From: Deefgea piscis
GTDB taxonomy: Bacteria; Pseudomonadota; Gammaproteobacteria; Burkholderiales; Chitinibacteraceae
DNA: 64,000 nt
NCBI RefSeq assembly: GCF_019665785.1
Contig: NZ_CP081149.1
Location: forward strand, 868,001-932,000
Direction of reading: 5' to 3'
The notes beneath the pieces are model-generated. The model was not told where the DNA came from and did no database searches. It saw only the letters and a list, made by a program, of their open reading frames with translations. Below, piece by piece: positions 12,367-23,962 of the stretch. The position numbers were made by a program, and so were the translations under genes. Every line of letters begins with the position of its first letter. The first letter of the stretch is position 1.

Positions 12367-14664
12367 TTAAAATAATTGTTCTTTAATTTCATCGATCGGA
12401 GCCGCTTCAGTCTCGCTGCCACCACTTAGACCAAGCTGTGGATTGGTAGATTGAAACTCTTGATAAAAATATTCGGTGATCGGACCGCGTTCAGTCTCAG
12501 TCGTTCGGCTAATGACACCATCTGGCATTACCCAAGGTGATTCGGGAATATCTTTGAGTGCTTTACCCATGAAATTCACCCAAATAGGCAGTGCGGCACC
12601 GCCACCGGTTTCGCGTGCGCCGAGTGATTTAGGTTTATCAAAACCAATCCAAGTAATGGTGACTAAGTTAGCTTGATAACCTGCAAACCAAGCATCATAA
12701 GCATCATTGGTTGTCCCTGTTTTGCCTGCCAAATCGCTGCGGCCTAGCACCTTAGCTTTCGTTGCGGTACCCATTTTAATGACATCGCCCATCATTGAAT
12801 TCATGATGAACGCATTGCGCGCATCCAAGGTGCGCGGTGCATTTTTGCCGGCAACCTCTGGCTGGGTTTGCGCTAATACTTTACCGCGCGCATCTTCGAT
12901 GCGATCAATAAAAAATGAGCGCACACGGTAGCCGGTATTGGCAAATACCGAATAACCTTCTGCCAACTGCAACGGCGTGACGCTGCCCGCACCGAGTGCC
13001 ATGGTCAGATAGGCAGGGTGCTGCTTGGGGTCAAAGCCAAAGCGGGTTAAATGCTGCTGTGCATAGTCGGTACCGATGGCTTGTAAAATCCGCACAGACA
13101 CTAAATTGGTCGATAGGGTCAAAGCTTTACGCACCGAGGTCATGCCTCTAAAACGACCATCGTAATTCTTCGGCTCCCAGCGTTGTCCACCAACTTCAAT
13201 GACCAAGGGGGCATCATTGATCATGGTTGCAGGGGTGACCCCGCGCTCTAAACTTGCGGAATAAACGAAAGGTTTAAAGCTAGAGCCGGGTTGACGCCAT
13301 GCTTGAGTGACATGATTAAAGTTGTTATGGTTAAAATCAAAACCACCAACCAGTGCTCGAATCGCGCCATTTTGTGGATCCATTGCGACAATGGCCCCTT
13401 CGACTTCAGGTAGCTGCTTAATGGCCCAGCCCTTTTCTGTGGCATTCACGCGAATGATAGCGCCAGGGCGGATTCGGTTCGCTGGGGTGTTTTTATCAGA
13501 AAGGGCGCTACGGGCAAAGCGTAAGCCATCACCTTGAATCGTAATTTGTTCACCACCTTGCAAGTAAGCACGAACTTCTTTGTTATTGCTACTCAATACA
13601 ATGGCCGGGCGTAAGTCATCAGCTTCTTTGATGTTGCTAAGTGCTTCATCGAGCTGTTCATCTATTTGATTTGCCAGTAGTGCCGCATCAATAAAGCCCT
13701 CAGGACCTTTGTAGCCGTGGCGATTATCGTACTCGAGAATGCCGCTACGCAATGCACTATACGCATCATTTTGTGCTTGGCTATTAATGGTCGTAAAGAC
13801 TTGGAAACCTTGGGTGTAGGTCGCTTCTTGATATTTTTTAAACATCATTTGCCGTACCATTTCAGCGACATACTCAGCATGAACAGGAAACTGTTGGCTA
13901 TTACGGCTAAATACTAATTGTTCGGTTTGTGCGGCTTTGTATTGTGCGGCATCAATAAAATTCAGCTCAGCCATTCTGCGTAGCACATACATTTGACGTA
14001 ATGTGGCTCGTTTTGGATTAACAATTGGATTGTAAGCTGATGGGGCTTTTGGTAAGCCGGCCAACATGGCAAATTCAGCAACTGAAAGGTCTTTTAGGTT
14101 TTTTCCAAAATAAGTTTGTGCGGCAGAAGAGAAACCGTAAGCACGCTGGCCTAAATAAATTTGGTTAATATAAAGTTCTAAAATCTGATCTTTAGATAGG
14201 TTGTGCTCAATTTTGAATGCAAGTAAGGCTTCATTGAACTTACGAGTGTAAGTTTTTTCATTGGATAAATAGAAGTTTTTGGCAACCTGCATCGTGATCG
14301 TGCTGGCGCCTGATTGTGAGTGCCCAGAAAGTACATTACCAACAATCGCACGCAGCACACCGAGATAATCAATGCCACCATGCTGATAAAAACGCTCATC
14401 TTCGGCGGCCAGTAGCGCGTTAATCATCATTGGCGGAACTTGGTTGATGGGAACAAAGGCCCGTCTTTCCTCGCCAAATTCACCAATTAAAACTTTATCT
14501 TCACTGAAAATTCGTAATGGAATTTTAGGTTTGTAGTCAGTGAGCGCATTGAGCGGAGGCAACTTTGGATAGGTCACAATAACGGCTAAAGCCGCTAAGC
14601 TTATGCCAATGATTGTAATTCCAAAGAAAACTATAAGCAGGGAAATAATTAATTTTTTTGCCAT
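12367..14664 (-). CDS. mrcA: Penicillin-binding protein 1A (bifunctional class A PBP)
   Basis: 765 aa. A short cytoplasmic tail and one membrane anchor (residues 4-32) precede a GT51 glycosyltransferase domain (about 55-235, with EDERFYQHGG and STITMQVAKN). A linker/OB-like region and a transpeptidase domain follow, with SxxK in PGSSFKPF near 461, STN in LSTNLVS, and KTGTT near 648. It polymerises and cross-links peptidoglycan on the periplasmic side of the inner membrane. It is divergently transcribed from pilM across 143 nt, the classical ponA-pilMNOPQ arrangement of proteobacteria. Confidence 0.96.
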   Translation of the reverse strand: MAKKLIISLLIVFFGITIIGISLAALAVIVTYPKLPPLNALTDYKPKIPLRIFSEDKVLIGEFGEERRAFVPINQVPPMMINALLAAEDERFYQHGGIDYLGVLRAIVGNVLSGHSQSGASTITMQVAKNFYLSNEKTYTRKFNEALLAFKIEHNLSKDQILELYINQIYLGQRAYGFSSAAQTYFGKNLKDLSVAEFAMLAGLPKAPSAYNPIVNPKRATLRQMYVLRRMAELNFIDAAQYKAAQTEQLVFSRNSQQFPVHAEYVAEMVRQMMFKKYQEATYTQGFQVFTTINSQAQNDAYSALRSGILEYDNRHGYKGPEGFIDAALLANQIDEQLDEALSNIKEADDLRPAIVLSSNNKEVRAYLQGGEQITIQGDGLRFARSALSDKNTPANRIRPGAIIRVNATEKGWAIKQLPEVEGAIVAMDPQNGAIRALVGGFDFNHNNFNHVTQAWRQPGSSFKPFVYSASLERGVTPATMINDAPLVIEVGGQRWEPKNYDGRFRGMTSVRKALTLSTNLVSVRILQAIGTDYAQQHLTRFGFDPKQHPAYLTMALGAGSVTPLQLAEGYSVFANTGYRVRSFFIDRIEDARGKVLAQTQPEVAGKNAPRTLDARNAFIMNSMMGDVIKMGTATKAKVLGRSDLAGKTGTTNDAYDAWFAGYQANLVTITWIGFDKPKSLGARETGGGAALPIWVNFMGKALKDIPESPWVMPDGVISRTTETERGPITEYFYQEFQSTNPQLGLSGGSETEAAPIDEIKEQLF

Positions 14665-14807
14665 GAGTATGAATCTATTATTCAGTGAGTGGTAATTTAC
14701 GGGTTTTGTACTGATGTTGCAAAAAAAGAGATTAAGAGTTAGCTTACTTTACAGGAGTAAGGTGTCACTGATAGGATTTTTTACCAATTACAATAGGGAA
14801 TATTGCG

Positions 14808-15881
14808 TTGAACCTCGATTTTCTTAAACCGAAAGCGCCTCCGCTTATCGGTCTAGACATCAGCTCTTCGGCCGTAAAGATGGTTGAGCTGAGTCAAGCG
14901 GGGCGCAATTTTAGCCTTGAGCGCTATGTTATTGAGCCCTTACCTAAAGATGCGGTGACAGACAATAATATCGTGAATTCCGAGGCCGTGGCACATGCAA
15001 TTCGCAATGCATGGCGGCGGATGGGAAGTAAGGTTAAAAATGTAGCCGCAGCGTTGCCGGCCTCAGCGGTTATTACTAAAAAGATTTTGGTGCAAGCAGG
15101 CATGAGCGAGCGTGAGCTTGAGAGCCAAGTAGAAACCGAGGCTAATCAATATATTCCATTTTCTTTAGATGAAGTTAACCTTGATTTTCAGGTGCTAGGG
15201 ATTGCTGCAAATAATCCAGATGAAGAAGATGTATTGATTGCCGCCGCGAAAAAAGACAAAGTCGATGAGCGCGTAGCGGCAATTGAAGAGGCAGGCTTAA
15301 AGGCGGTTGTATTGGATGTGGAATCCTACGCCACTCAGGCGGCTTTTGAATTGATGCGTCCACAATTGCCTAATGGTGGCGAAAATCAAATCGTTGCTGT
15401 TGTTGATATTGGCTCAACAGCAATGCACATGAATATCTTTAAAGATGGTCAGTCGATTTATAGTCGTGATCAAGGCTATGCGGGTAACCAACTCACACAA
15501 GAGATTCAAAGAAAATTCAATATGTCGGCCGAAGAGGCTGAGCAAGCCAAGCGGCAAGGTGGTTTGCCGGATAATTACGAGCCTGATGTATTGCAGCCAT
15601 TTATGGATACGATGGCGCTTGAGATTTCTCGCTCGCTGCAGTTTTTCTACACTTCCAGTAATTACAATGCAGTGGATCATATCCTCTTGGCAGGAGGATG
15701 TAGTGTGATTCATGGCCTAGATGAAGCGGTTTCAAGTCGTACTCAGGTCGCCAGTACTATGCGGGCAAACCCATTTTTTAGTATGTCAACTGGCAAGATC
15801 AAAGGTAAGCAAATTCAACTGGATGCGCCTTCATTGCTGATTGCATGTGGTTTGGCTATGCGGAGGTTTGACCCAGTATGA
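14808..15881 (+). CDS. pilM: Type IV pilus inner-membrane platform protein PilM
   Basis: 357 aa with an actin-like fold: LIGLDISSSAVKMVEL at the N-terminus, VVDIGSTAMHMNIF (phosphate loop) in the middle and LLAGGCSVIHGLDE near the C-terminus. PilM is cytoplasmic and binds the N-terminal tail of PilN. The start is TTG with AGGGA 9 nt upstream; no in-frame ATG precedes the conserved LIGLDIS. It is first of pilMNOPQ and overlaps pilN by 4 nt. Confidence 0.95.
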   Translation: MNLDFLKPKAPPLIGLDISSSAVKMVELSQAGRNFSLERYVIEPLPKDAVTDNNIVNSEAVAHAIRNAWRRMGSKVKNVAAALPASAVITKKILVQAGMSERELESQVETEANQYIPFSLDEVNLDFQVLGIAANNPDEEDVLIAAAKKDKVDERVAAIEEAGLKAVVLDVESYATQAAFELMRPQLPNGGENQIVAVVDIGSTAMHMNIFKDGQSIYSRDQGYAGNQLTQEIQRKFNMSAEEAEQAKRQGGLPDNYEPDVLQPFMDTMALEISRSLQFFYTSSNYNAVDHILLAGGCSVIHGLDEAVSSRTQVASTMRANPFFSMSTGKIKGKQIQLDAPSLLIACGLAMRRFDPV

Positions 15882-16468
15882 TTCGGATTAATTTATTGCC
15901 ACATCGCGAACAAAAGCGTGCGGCACGGCAGCGGCAATATGTGTCAATGTTGATTATGTCTTTTTTGTTGGCAGTGGGGGTGGTACTCGCCGGATACATG
16001 CTGCTTTCAGCAAAAGTAGATATTCAAAATGGACGTAATCACTTTTTAACTGAAGAAAACGCCAAGCTCGATCGTGAAATAGCAGAAATTGACAAATTAA
16101 AAACCGAGAAACAAGCTTTGCTGGATCGGAAGAAAATTGTTGAGCGTTTGCAATCTAATCGAACAGAAACCGTTCATTTACTTGATCAGTTAACACGACA
16201 AGTGCCTGAGGGCGTGTATTTGAAAGAAGTTAAGCAAACCAATGAGCAATTGGTATTAACCGGCTACGCACAATCAAATGCTCGGGTATCAACATTAATG
16301 CGTAATTTAAACGATTCGCCTATTTTTGAGCAGCCTTTGCTGATTGAAGTAAAATCAGCTTCTGTAGGTAATCAAAGATTATCTGACTTCACATTAAATA
16401 TAAAACTAACACGAGTTGATGAGCCAGCAGAAAACACGGCTAGTTCAGTGAAGAGAGGCCAGCAATGA
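15878..16468 (+). CDS. pilN: Type IV pilus assembly protein PilN
   Basis: 196 aa. It begins MIRINLLPHRE, the conserved INLLPxR motif that docks into PilM. One membrane helix (about 23-45) precedes a periplasmic coiled coil and a ferredoxin-like domain. It pairs with PilO to form the inner-membrane alignment complex. It overlaps both pilM and pilO by 4 nt. Confidence 0.95.
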   Translation: MIRINLLPHREQKRAARQRQYVSMLIMSFLLAVGVVLAGYMLLSAKVDIQNGRNHFLTEENAKLDREIAEIDKLKTEKQALLDRKKIVERLQSNRTETVHLLDQLTRQVPEGVYLKEVKQTNEQLVLTGYAQSNARVSTLMRNLNDSPIFEQPLLIEVKSASVGNQRLSDFTLNIKLTRVDEPAENTASSVKRGQQ

Positions 16469-17094
16469 CATTGGATGATTTAAGAAATTTAGATCCAAAA
16501 GATGCAGGCAATTGGCCAATACAGGTTCAGTTAGGATCATTGATTGTCGTATTAGTTTTAACCATTGCTGCGGGTTATTTTTATGTTTGGAGCGCTCAGG
16601 TTGAAGAACTTGAAGCGGGGCAAGCAACAGAAATTCAATTAAAAACTGAATTTATTGATAAGAAAAAACGAGCAATTAATCTTGCTGAATACAAGCAACA
16701 GTTGTTGGAAATTCAACAATCATTTGGTGCTTTACTTAAGCAATTGCCAAATCGCTCTGAAATGGAAACATTGCTGACCGAGATTAATCAAGCAGGTGTA
16801 GGACGCGGCTTATTGTTTGAACTATTCAAGCCTGGTCTTGAGATAAAAACAGCTGAGTTTGTTGAAGCACCGATCTCAATTAAAGTCACAGGTAGCTATC
16901 ATGATCTAGCTGCTTTTGTGAGTGATATTGCCCAGCTTTCACGAATTGTGATTTTAAGTGATGTTAAATTAAGCGCTTCAAAAGATCAGTTATTGACCAT
17001 GGAAGCGACAATTAAAACTTATCGCGCATTGGATGAGGCTGAACTACAAGCGATTCGTCAGGCTGAAGCTGAAGCGCGTAAAAAGAAAAAATAA
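16465..17094 (+). CDS. pilO: Type IV pilus assembly protein PilO
   Basis: 209 aa. A short cytoplasmic N-terminus (DLRNLDPKDAGNWP) and a membrane helix (about 26-46) lead into a periplasmic coiled coil and a small alpha/beta domain. The C-terminus ends in a Lys run. PilO heterodimerises with PilN and contacts lipoprotein PilP. The start codon overlaps the pilN stop. Confidence 0.95.
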   Translation: MTLDDLRNLDPKDAGNWPIQVQLGSLIVVLVLTIAAGYFYVWSAQVEELEAGQATEIQLKTEFIDKKKRAINLAEYKQQLLEIQQSFGALLKQLPNRSEMETLLTEINQAGVGRGLLFELFKPGLEIKTAEFVEAPISIKVTGSYHDLAAFVSDIAQLSRIVILSDVKLSASKDQLLTMEATIKTYRALDEAELQAIRQAEAEARKKKK

Positions 17095-17115
17095 AGGTCT
17101 ATCGGAGAAAATATT

Positions 17116-17640
17116 GTGAAAAGATGGCTCCTTTATGTATTGTTGCTAACGGGATTAACCGGTTGTTTTGGCGATGAACATAGTGATTTAAAAGAATGGA
17201 TGGTGGAACAATCAAAAGGCCTACGAGGAAAAATTGAGCCGTTGCCTGAGGCAAAGGTGTATGTTGCATTTCCTTATGAAGCTTTTGAAATCGCCGATCC
17301 ATTTCGAACTAGCAAAATGGAATTGGCCAAAAAGACCAATGGTAGTGGCTTAGCGCCAAATATGAATCGTGTAAAAGAGGTGTTAGAAAATTACGACCTT
17401 GAAAAACTACGCATGGTTGGGACTTTACAACAAGGTGCCGCAGTACAAGCGCTAATTCGTGCGCCTGATGGTAATTTGTATCGAGTTAAGCAAGGTAGTT
17501 ATATGGGGCAAAATTTTGGCATGGTCGCGAAAGTGTCAGAAACTGAAATTACATTAAAAGAAATTGTTGAAGACAGTGGTGGCGATTGGGTTGAGCGAAC
17601 GACTGTCTTGGGCTTGGATGATGCGGAGCAGAAAAAATGA
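17116..17640 (+). CDS. pilP: Type IV pilus biogenesis lipoprotein PilP
   Basis: 174 aa, GTG start with GGAG 9 nt upstream. The N-terminus is a lipoprotein signal with lipobox LTGC (Cys at about 17). An unstructured linker and a small beta-sandwich follow (about 90-165, LRMVGTLQQG...ALIRAPDGNLYRVKQG). PilP is anchored in the inner membrane and links PilNO to the secretin PilQ. It overlaps pilQ by 4 nt. Confidence 0.94.
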   Translation: MKRWLLYVLLLTGLTGCFGDEHSDLKEWMVEQSKGLRGKIEPLPEAKVYVAFPYEAFEIADPFRTSKMELAKKTNGSGLAPNMNRVKEVLENYDLEKLRMVGTLQQGAAVQALIRAPDGNLYRVKQGSYMGQNFGMVAKVSETEITLKEIVEDSGGDWVERTTVLGLDDAEQKK

Positions 17641-19721
17641 AAATGAATAAGAGCCTGGCGCGTTTAAGCTATTTTGCTTTATGTTTGTTAACGCCATTTG
17701 CATTTGCAATCGATGCGGCCAATATCACCAATGTTGAAGTCAGTAACGTCAGCGCCGATAAGCAAATTATTAAAGTTACCTTTAATAGTGCGCCACCAAC
17801 ACCAACGAGTTTCTCTGTGAACACGCCGCCCCGGATTGCATTTGACTTTGCAAATACCGCGAACCAAACCGGGAAAAATGTTTATCCAGTTAATGGTGCT
17901 GCATTACGCTCAGTGAATGTAGCCGAAGGAACGGGTCGAACTCGCTTAGTGTTTAATTTGCAAAAACAAGCCAGTTACGAAACCAGCGTAGAAGGTAATT
18001 CGTATTTAATTACTGTTGATGCTGCAGCTGCGGCGAATAGTGCAGTCAATAGTGCACCTGTTCGGAGTAATACGCAGTTTTCAGATGCGAAATCCAGCAG
18101 TAAATCAGAAGGGATTCAAGCGATTGATTTCCGGCGTGGTTCGGCCGGTGAAGGTAAAGTTATTATTGATTTATCCAGCCCCAATGTTGGTATTGATATT
18201 CGCCAACAAGGTAAAAATCTAGTCGTTGATTTTTCAAAAGCGGGCTTGCCAAAAAATCTAGAGCGCCAACTCGATGTCACTGATTTTGGCACGCCAATTC
18301 AAAAAATTGAAACCCATGCGCAAGGTGACTCAGTCAAAATGCTGATTGAGCCTAAAGGCAATTGGGAATATTCAGCCTATCAAACCGAGAATCGATTTGT
18401 GGTTGAAGTGCGCGATGCCAGTGCCAACAAAGATAAAGTAGCAAGTAAAGCGAATTACAAAGGTGAAAAATTATCTTTGAATTTCCAAAATGTTGAAGTG
18501 CGTACGGTTTTGCAAGTGATCGCTGAATTTACCGGTTTAAATATTATTACCAGTGATTCGGTGGGTGGTGCATTAACACTACGATTAAAAGATGTGCCTT
18601 GGGATCAAGCGTTGGATATTATTTTGCAAGCCAAAGGGCTTGATCAACGTAAAACAGGCAATGTGATGTGGATTGCCCCAAGGGATGAATTGGCCGCGAA
18701 AGAGAAATCTGAATTAGAAAATCGTAAACAAATTTCTGAATTAGAGCCAACTCGCACTGAATATTTCCAGCTGAAATATCATAAAGCCGATGCGTTAAAA
18801 ACTATTTTGAGCGATGAAAAGCAAAAGATTCTTTCGCCGCGTGGTTCAGCGGTGATTGATCCTCGTACCAATCAAGTGGTGGTGCAAGACATCCCATCTA
18901 AGCTTGAGCAAATTCGCGAGTTGTTGACCAAAATTGACATCCCTGTGCGTCAAGTGATGATTGAAGCGCGGATTGTTGAGGCTGAAGATGGTTTCCAACG
19001 TCAACTTGGGGTGAAATTGCATGGTTTATATGCCAAAGGCGATACGGCGTTTGGTGGCAATTTAACCAGTAAAGATTACACCAGCCCAGGTGGCTCGACT
19101 TTTCCGGGCCCTGCCGTTGGTGGCAATGTGCCTTCAGTGAGTTTGCCTGCGGCAGGGATTGGCGGCTTTACTCCTAGCTCAATTGCGATGTTGATTGCTG
19201 GTTCAGATGGTATTTTGGGCTTGGAGTTGAGTGCATTAGAGCAAGATGGGAAGTTGAAAATCGTTTCGAGCCCACGTTTGGTGACTGCCGATCAAGTTGA
19301 AGCAGTGATTGAAGATGGTCAAGAAATTCCATATTCAACTTCATCACAAAATGGTGCAACCACGGTTGAATTTAAAAAGGCGACGTTGTCATTAAAAGTG
19401 ACGCCACAAATTACGCCAGATGGCAGCGTATTTATGGATGTGCATGTGAATAAAGACAGCCGAGGCACCGAAACCATAAATGGCCCAGCGATTAATACCA
19501 AGCAAATTAAAACCAAGGTCTTGGTTGAAAGCGGCGGTACCGTGGTAATTGGTGGTATTTATATTGAAAATACCGGCAATACGATTACGCAAGTTCCACT
19601 CTTGGGTGATATTCCGGTATTGGGTAATTTGTTTAAAAATCGATCAACCAAGAAAGAGCGTCGTGAGTTGTTAATTTTCTTGACGCCTCGCGTATTGGAA
19701 TCAGATCTAACGCTGCGATAA
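17637..19721 (+). CDS. pilQ: Type IV pilus secretin PilQ
   Basis: 694 aa. A signal peptide is followed by two AMIN peptidoglycan-binding domains (about 28-125 and 160-265), STN and N1 periplasmic domains (about 280-445) and the secretin channel with [15 protein letters not shown] near the C-terminus. It forms the outer-membrane ring through which pili pass. ATG at 17637 is followed by another ATG 6 nt later; either could be used. No pilotin gene is adjacent. A terminator-like hairpin follows at 19775-19808, inside the start of aroK. Confidence 0.96.
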   Translation: MKMNKSLARLSYFALCLLTPFAFAIDAANITNVEVSNVSADKQIIKVTFNSAPPTPTSFSVNTPPRIAFDFANTANQTGKNVYPVNGAALRSVNVAEGTGRTRLVFNLQKQASYETSVEGNSYLITVDAAAAANSAVNSAPVRSNTQFSDAKSSSKSEGIQAIDFRRGSAGEGKVIIDLSSPNVGIDIRQQGKNLVVDFSKAGLPKNLERQLDVTDFGTPIQKIETHAQGDSVKMLIEPKGNWEYSAYQTENRFVVEVRDASANKDKVASKANYKGEKLSLNFQNVEVRTVLQVIAEFTGLNIITSDSVGGALTLRLKDVPWDQALDIILQAKGLDQRKTGNVMWIAPRDELAAKEKSELENRKQISELEPTRTEYFQLKYHKADALKTILSDEKQKILSPRGSAVIDPRTNQVVVQDIPSKLEQIRELLTKIDIPVRQVMIEARIVEAEDGFQRQLGVKLHGLYAKGDTAFGGNLTSKDYTSPGGSTFPGPAVGGNVPSVSLPAAGIGGFTPSSIAMLIAGSDGILGLELSALEQDGKLKIVSSPRLVTADQVEAVIEDGQEIPYSTSSQNGATTVEFKKATLSLKVTPQITPDGSVFMDVHVNKDSRGTETINGPAINTKQIKTKVLVESGGTVVIGGIYIENTGNTITQVPLLGDIPVLGNLFKNRSTKKERRELLIFLTPRVLESDLTLR

Positions 19722-19773
19722 TCTAGCAACGTTGCGAGCCCATGGCTCGCTAAGGAACATAGATTCAAGTAAA

Positions 19774-20304
19774 ATGCCTGGCATGAGAATGCCAGGCAAT
19801 TTTTATTTAGTCGGCCTAATGGGGGCTGGCAAAACGACCGTGGGGCGTGCCCTTGCGCGTGCAACCCAGAAAACTTTCTATGATTCGGATCATGAAATCG
19901 AAGCGCGAACTGGCGCTCGTATTCCTATGATTTTTGAAATCGAAGGGGAGAGTGGGTTTCGTGAACGAGAGGCAGAGACCATCGCCGAGCTTTCCAAATT
20001 ACAAGGCATTGTATTGGGAACAGGTGGTGGCGCGATCTTAAATCCAATTAATCGGAATCATTTACGGCGCAATGGCTATGTGATCTATTTGCGCGCTAGC
20101 CCTGAAGAGCTGTATTCACGCACTTGCCATGATAAAAATCGGCCTTTATTACAAACGGCAGATCCCTTAGGCAAACTCAAAGAACTCTACGAACAACGCG
20201 ATCCGCTGTATCGCGAAGTGGCCGATCTGGTGATTGATACCAGCCAACAAACTGTGAATACCCTTTTGCAATTACTGCTAAAAGAATTGGAGCGTCAGGC
20301 ATGA
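19774..20304 (+). CDS. aroK: Shikimate kinase
   Basis: About 176 aa. It phosphorylates shikimate in the aromatic amino-acid pathway. P-loop [20 protein letters not shown] (shikimate-binding Asp) and GTGGGAIL are visible. The start is uncertain: ATG codons at 19774, 19783 and 19789 are in frame, and a TTG at 19732 would add 14 more residues. None has a good ribosome-binding site, and all three ATGs sit inside or at the edge of a hairpin. The C-terminus overlaps aroB by 4 nt, the usual aroKB pair following pilQ. Confidence 0.92.
   Translation: MPGMRMPGNFYLVGLMGAGKTTVGRALARATQKTFYDSDHEIEARTGARIPMIFEIEGESGFREREAETIAELSKLQGIVLGTGGGAILNPINRNHLRRNGYVIYLRASPEELYSRTCHDKNRPLLQTADPLGKLKELYEQRDPLYREVADLVIDTSQQTVNTLLQLLLKELERQA
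19775..19808 (+). terminator. Terminator-like hairpin overlapping the aroK start
   Basis: A perfect 10-bp stem TGCCTGGCAT/ATGCCAGGCA (19775-19784, 19789-19798) has a GAGA loop followed by ATTTTTTATTT. It has all the marks of an intrinsic terminator for pilMNOPQ, yet it contains the aroK initiation region. Confidence 0.65.
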
Positions 20305-21392
20305 TCCGTAATGTACACGTTGATATTGACCACGCCCCGTACTCGATTTTGATTGGTGAAGGTTTACTTCAGTCCGTCGAGCCACTGCTTGCATTGCTAG
20401 CGCAAAAACGCGTTGCCATTGTAACTAATGAGACGATTGCACCGTTGTACTTGGCGGGTTTAGTGGCTCAATTAGAAGCTGCTGGTGTTGAATGCCAGTC
20501 GATCATCCTGCCCGATGGTGAAAAATATAAAACTTGGGACAGTTTAAATCTAATTTTTGATGCGCTATTAACTGCACGTGCCGAGCGCAAAACCACCTTG
20601 ATCGCTTTAGGCGGTGGGGTGATTGGTGATATGACGGGCTTTGCCGCTGCGGTCTATCAGCGCGGCGTGCCGTTTATTCAAATTCCTACGACGCTGCTCG
20701 CTCAGGTTGATTCTTCGGTCGGCGGTAAAACCGCGATTAATCATCCATTGGGTAAAAATATGATTGGCGCGTTTTATCAGCCTAAGCTGGTACTCGCTGA
20801 TTTAAGTACGCTAGCGACTTTACCGCAGCGCGAGTTTTCAGCCGGAATGGCCGAAGTCATTAAGTATGGCTTGATTGACGATCTAGAGTTTCTCGTCTGG
20901 CTCGAAGAAAGCATCGATGCTTTAATGGCGCGTGATGTGGATTTAATCGCCTATGCCGTGGAACGTTGCTGCCAAAATAAAGCGCGAATTGTGGCTGCTG
21001 ATGAAAAAGAAACCGGTCAGCGCGCCTTGCTCAACTTGGGTCATACCTTTGGCCATGCCATTGAGGCTGGATTAGGTTATGGCGTTTGGTTGCACGGCGA
21101 AGCTGTTGCAGCGGGGATGGTGCTTGCAGCGCATGCTTCGCGCGCATTAGGGCATTTACAAGCAGCTGATGTGGATCGTGTGATCAATCTATTGCAAAGA
21201 GCCGGCTTACCGGTGGTTTCGCCTGTTTTAGGGGGCGAGCGTTATAAGGCTTTAATGGCGCAAGATAAAAAAGTCGACGCTGGTCGAATCAAATTTATCT
21301 TGCTGCGCCAATTGGGTGAAGCTTATATCGGTGAGTTGCCTGAAATCGCGATTGATACCGCATTGCTGGCAGGTTGTGAATCTAGCAAATAA
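20301..21392 (+). CDS. aroB: 3-dehydroquinate synthase
   Basis: 363 aa. It converts DAHP to 3-dehydroquinate using NAD+ and a divalent metal. The NAD-binding segment [15 protein letters not shown], the [17 protein letters not shown] block and the metal ligands in GHTFGHAIE are visible. It is translationally coupled to aroK. The 3' end overlaps the convergent membrane-protein gene by 70 nt. Confidence 0.96.
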   Translation: MIRNVHVDIDHAPYSILIGEGLLQSVEPLLALLAQKRVAIVTNETIAPLYLAGLVAQLEAAGVECQSIILPDGEKYKTWDSLNLIFDALLTARAERKTTLIALGGGVIGDMTGFAAAVYQRGVPFIQIPTTLLAQVDSSVGGKTAINHPLGKNMIGAFYQPKLVLADLSTLATLPQREFSAGMAEVIKYGLIDDLEFLVWLEESIDALMARDVDLIAYAVERCCQNKARIVAADEKETGQRALLNLGHTFGHAIEAGLGYGVWLHGEAVAAGMVLAAHASRALGHLQAADVDRVINLLQRAGLPVVSPVLGGERYKALMAQDKKVDAGRIKFILLRQLGEAYIGELPEIAIDTALLAGCESSK

Positions 21393-22558
21393 TCGGCCAG
21401 CGATAGATCTAACGCCGAGCGGGCTAATTCTAGATGAGATTCTAGCCCGCTATCGACTTCACTATTGAGTGGGCTCACCACCAATTCAAATACCGTTAGC
21501 AAGCTAATTCGCTGGCTACTGCAAGCCAAAATCCATTCGCCATCCCGAGTTGATTCAACCCATTGTTTAGCCGTCATTTGTTCTAATAATTGCTGTGTGG
21601 CATCGATGCCGAGCTCAACTTTGCGGCGTAATTGATCGATGTGCAGCACTTCGCCATGTTGGTGGGCGCGCGCTAAAGCAGCTAAAATCTGCACTGCTTG
21701 TTCAAAGCGCGTACCGTGATGATTATCCCAGCGCCAGCCATTGCCATGCCAATACGACAAACTCGCTGATAATACCGCCCCCGCTAAAATCAATACCCAG
21801 CATAAATACAACCACATCAAAAAAATCGGAAAACTCGCAAAAGTGCCGTAAACCAAGTTGTATGTGGTGAATTGTTTGATATACAAACCAAATAGCATCT
21901 TCATCAATTCGAGGCACGCGCTGCTAAACAGCGCCGCAATTAAGGCGTGCGAGCGAGGAACAAAGCAATTGGGGAGTGTGAGATACAGTAATCCCAAAGT
22001 AATAAACATCAGCAGCCATGAAGATATTTGCAACATGGGGATGTTGAGTCCACCTAGGCCCGAATTTTGCGATATCCAGCTGGTGAGTGACAAACTTAAA
22101 CCAATCAAAATCGGCGCTAAGGTGAGTGCCGCCCAATAAGTAAGCGTGCGCGATAGCCATTTTCTGGGGCGTTTAACGCGCCAAATTGAATTAAACGTTT
22201 TCTCAATGGTAAACATCATCAATAGCGCAGTGGCCAGCAAGCCAATCATGCCCATCGTAGTGAGACTATCGGCATTGTTGGCAAATTGGCGCATATACAC
22301 GCCAATCACTTTGCCGGAGGCTTCGGGGACTAAGTTATTGAGGATAAACCCGCGAAATTTACCCACATTGATGCTGAACATCGGAAAAGCTGAAATCAGC
22401 GTAATCGCAATGGTAAACAGCGGCACCACCGCCAGCAAGGTGGTAAATGTCAGGCTACCGGCGGTTTCTAGGCAACGATCATTGAGTAGACGTTGACCGA
22501 CAAAGCGAGAAAAACCGCTAATTCGGGTCAATCGTGGGAAAGTGTTAGCAAAATTCAT
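21323..22558 (-). CDS. YihY/UPF0761-family inner-membrane protein
   Basis: About 411 aa from the ATG at 22558 ([16 protein letters not shown]); the frame extends to 22627 but that start would overlap wrbA. Six or so membrane helices occupy residues 30-280. The family block [25 protein letters not shown] is present, and a hydrophilic C-terminal region of about 130 residues follows. These proteins were once called RNase BN, an assignment later withdrawn; function is unknown, possibly envelope-related. The 3' end overlaps aroB by 70 nt in convergent orientation. Confidence 0.88.
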   Translation of the reverse strand: MNFANTFPRLTRISGFSRFVGQRLLNDRCLETAGSLTFTTLLAVVPLFTIAITLISAFPMFSINVGKFRGFILNNLVPEASGKVIGVYMRQFANNADSLTTMGMIGLLATALLMMFTIEKTFNSIWRVKRPRKWLSRTLTYWAALTLAPILIGLSLSLTSWISQNSGLGGLNIPMLQISSWLLMFITLGLLYLTLPNCFVPRSHALIAALFSSACLELMKMLFGLYIKQFTTYNLVYGTFASFPIFLMWLYLCWVLILAGAVLSASLSYWHGNGWRWDNHHGTRFEQAVQILAALARAHQHGEVLHIDQLRRKVELGIDATQQLLEQMTAKQWVESTRDGEWILACSSQRISLLTVFELVVSPLNSEVDSGLESHLELARSALDLSLADYLLDSQPASNAVSIAISGNSPI

Positions 22559-22595
22559 AGCAGACAACGATAAGAAGCGAATCCCATTATAATAG

Positions 22596-23596
<1,001 letters not shown>

Positions 23597-23612
23597 TGGG
23601 TAGTTGATGTAT

Positions 23613-23661
23613 GGGTATATGGCTGCATAGTATTTATTTCAGTGCATAGATGAATATACCT
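23613..23661. repeat. 49-nt GGGTAT palindrome, copy b
   Basis: GGGTATAT...ATATACCT pair at the ends (7 bp plus G-U). It lies 16 nt after the DUF2069 stop. It belongs to a family of seven copies of equal length in this window. Confidence 0.75.
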
Positions 23662-23727
23662 ATTGTTGGCTGATGATTGAGTTTGGTTTTTAGCTTTAAG
23701 GGTCTGTCGCCCGATAGATAGAACAAT

Positions 23728-23755
23728 GCCCCGCTGGATCGCAGCGGGGCTTTGT
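23728..23755 (+). terminator. Terminator after the wrbA-DUF2069 pair
   Basis: A perfect 9-bp stem GCCCCGCTG/CAGCGGGGC has a 5-nt loop, then TTTGTAGTTT. The T-run is short. Confidence 0.65.
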
Positions 23756-23962
23756 AGTTTATGCGTTCGGTTTCTTCAGTTGTGGCTTAGGTTCACCAGA
23801 CTAAAAGCTTGAGCGCGCGCAATTTGTGGTTGCTGCCTCCGCCAATCGATGGGGGTGGTATCGATCGGTGCCGTGATTCGCAAATGCTTGCCATTGAGCA
23901 GTACCTAACAGCGTGCTGCTCAACGACAAAAAAGCAGTGGATGTCGCACTAGGTGCATTCAC

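Larger units (their letters stand above)
23597..23962. other. 366-nt gap: palindrome, terminator, possible gene relic
   Basis: It contains palindromic element copy b (23613-23661), a terminator hairpin (23728-23755) and about 200 nt after that with a short minus-strand frame starting directly after the leuA stop. That frame encodes about 53 residues (MNAPSATSTAFLSL...) and ends without a recognisable domain. It may be the relic of a lost gene. Confidence 0.5.
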
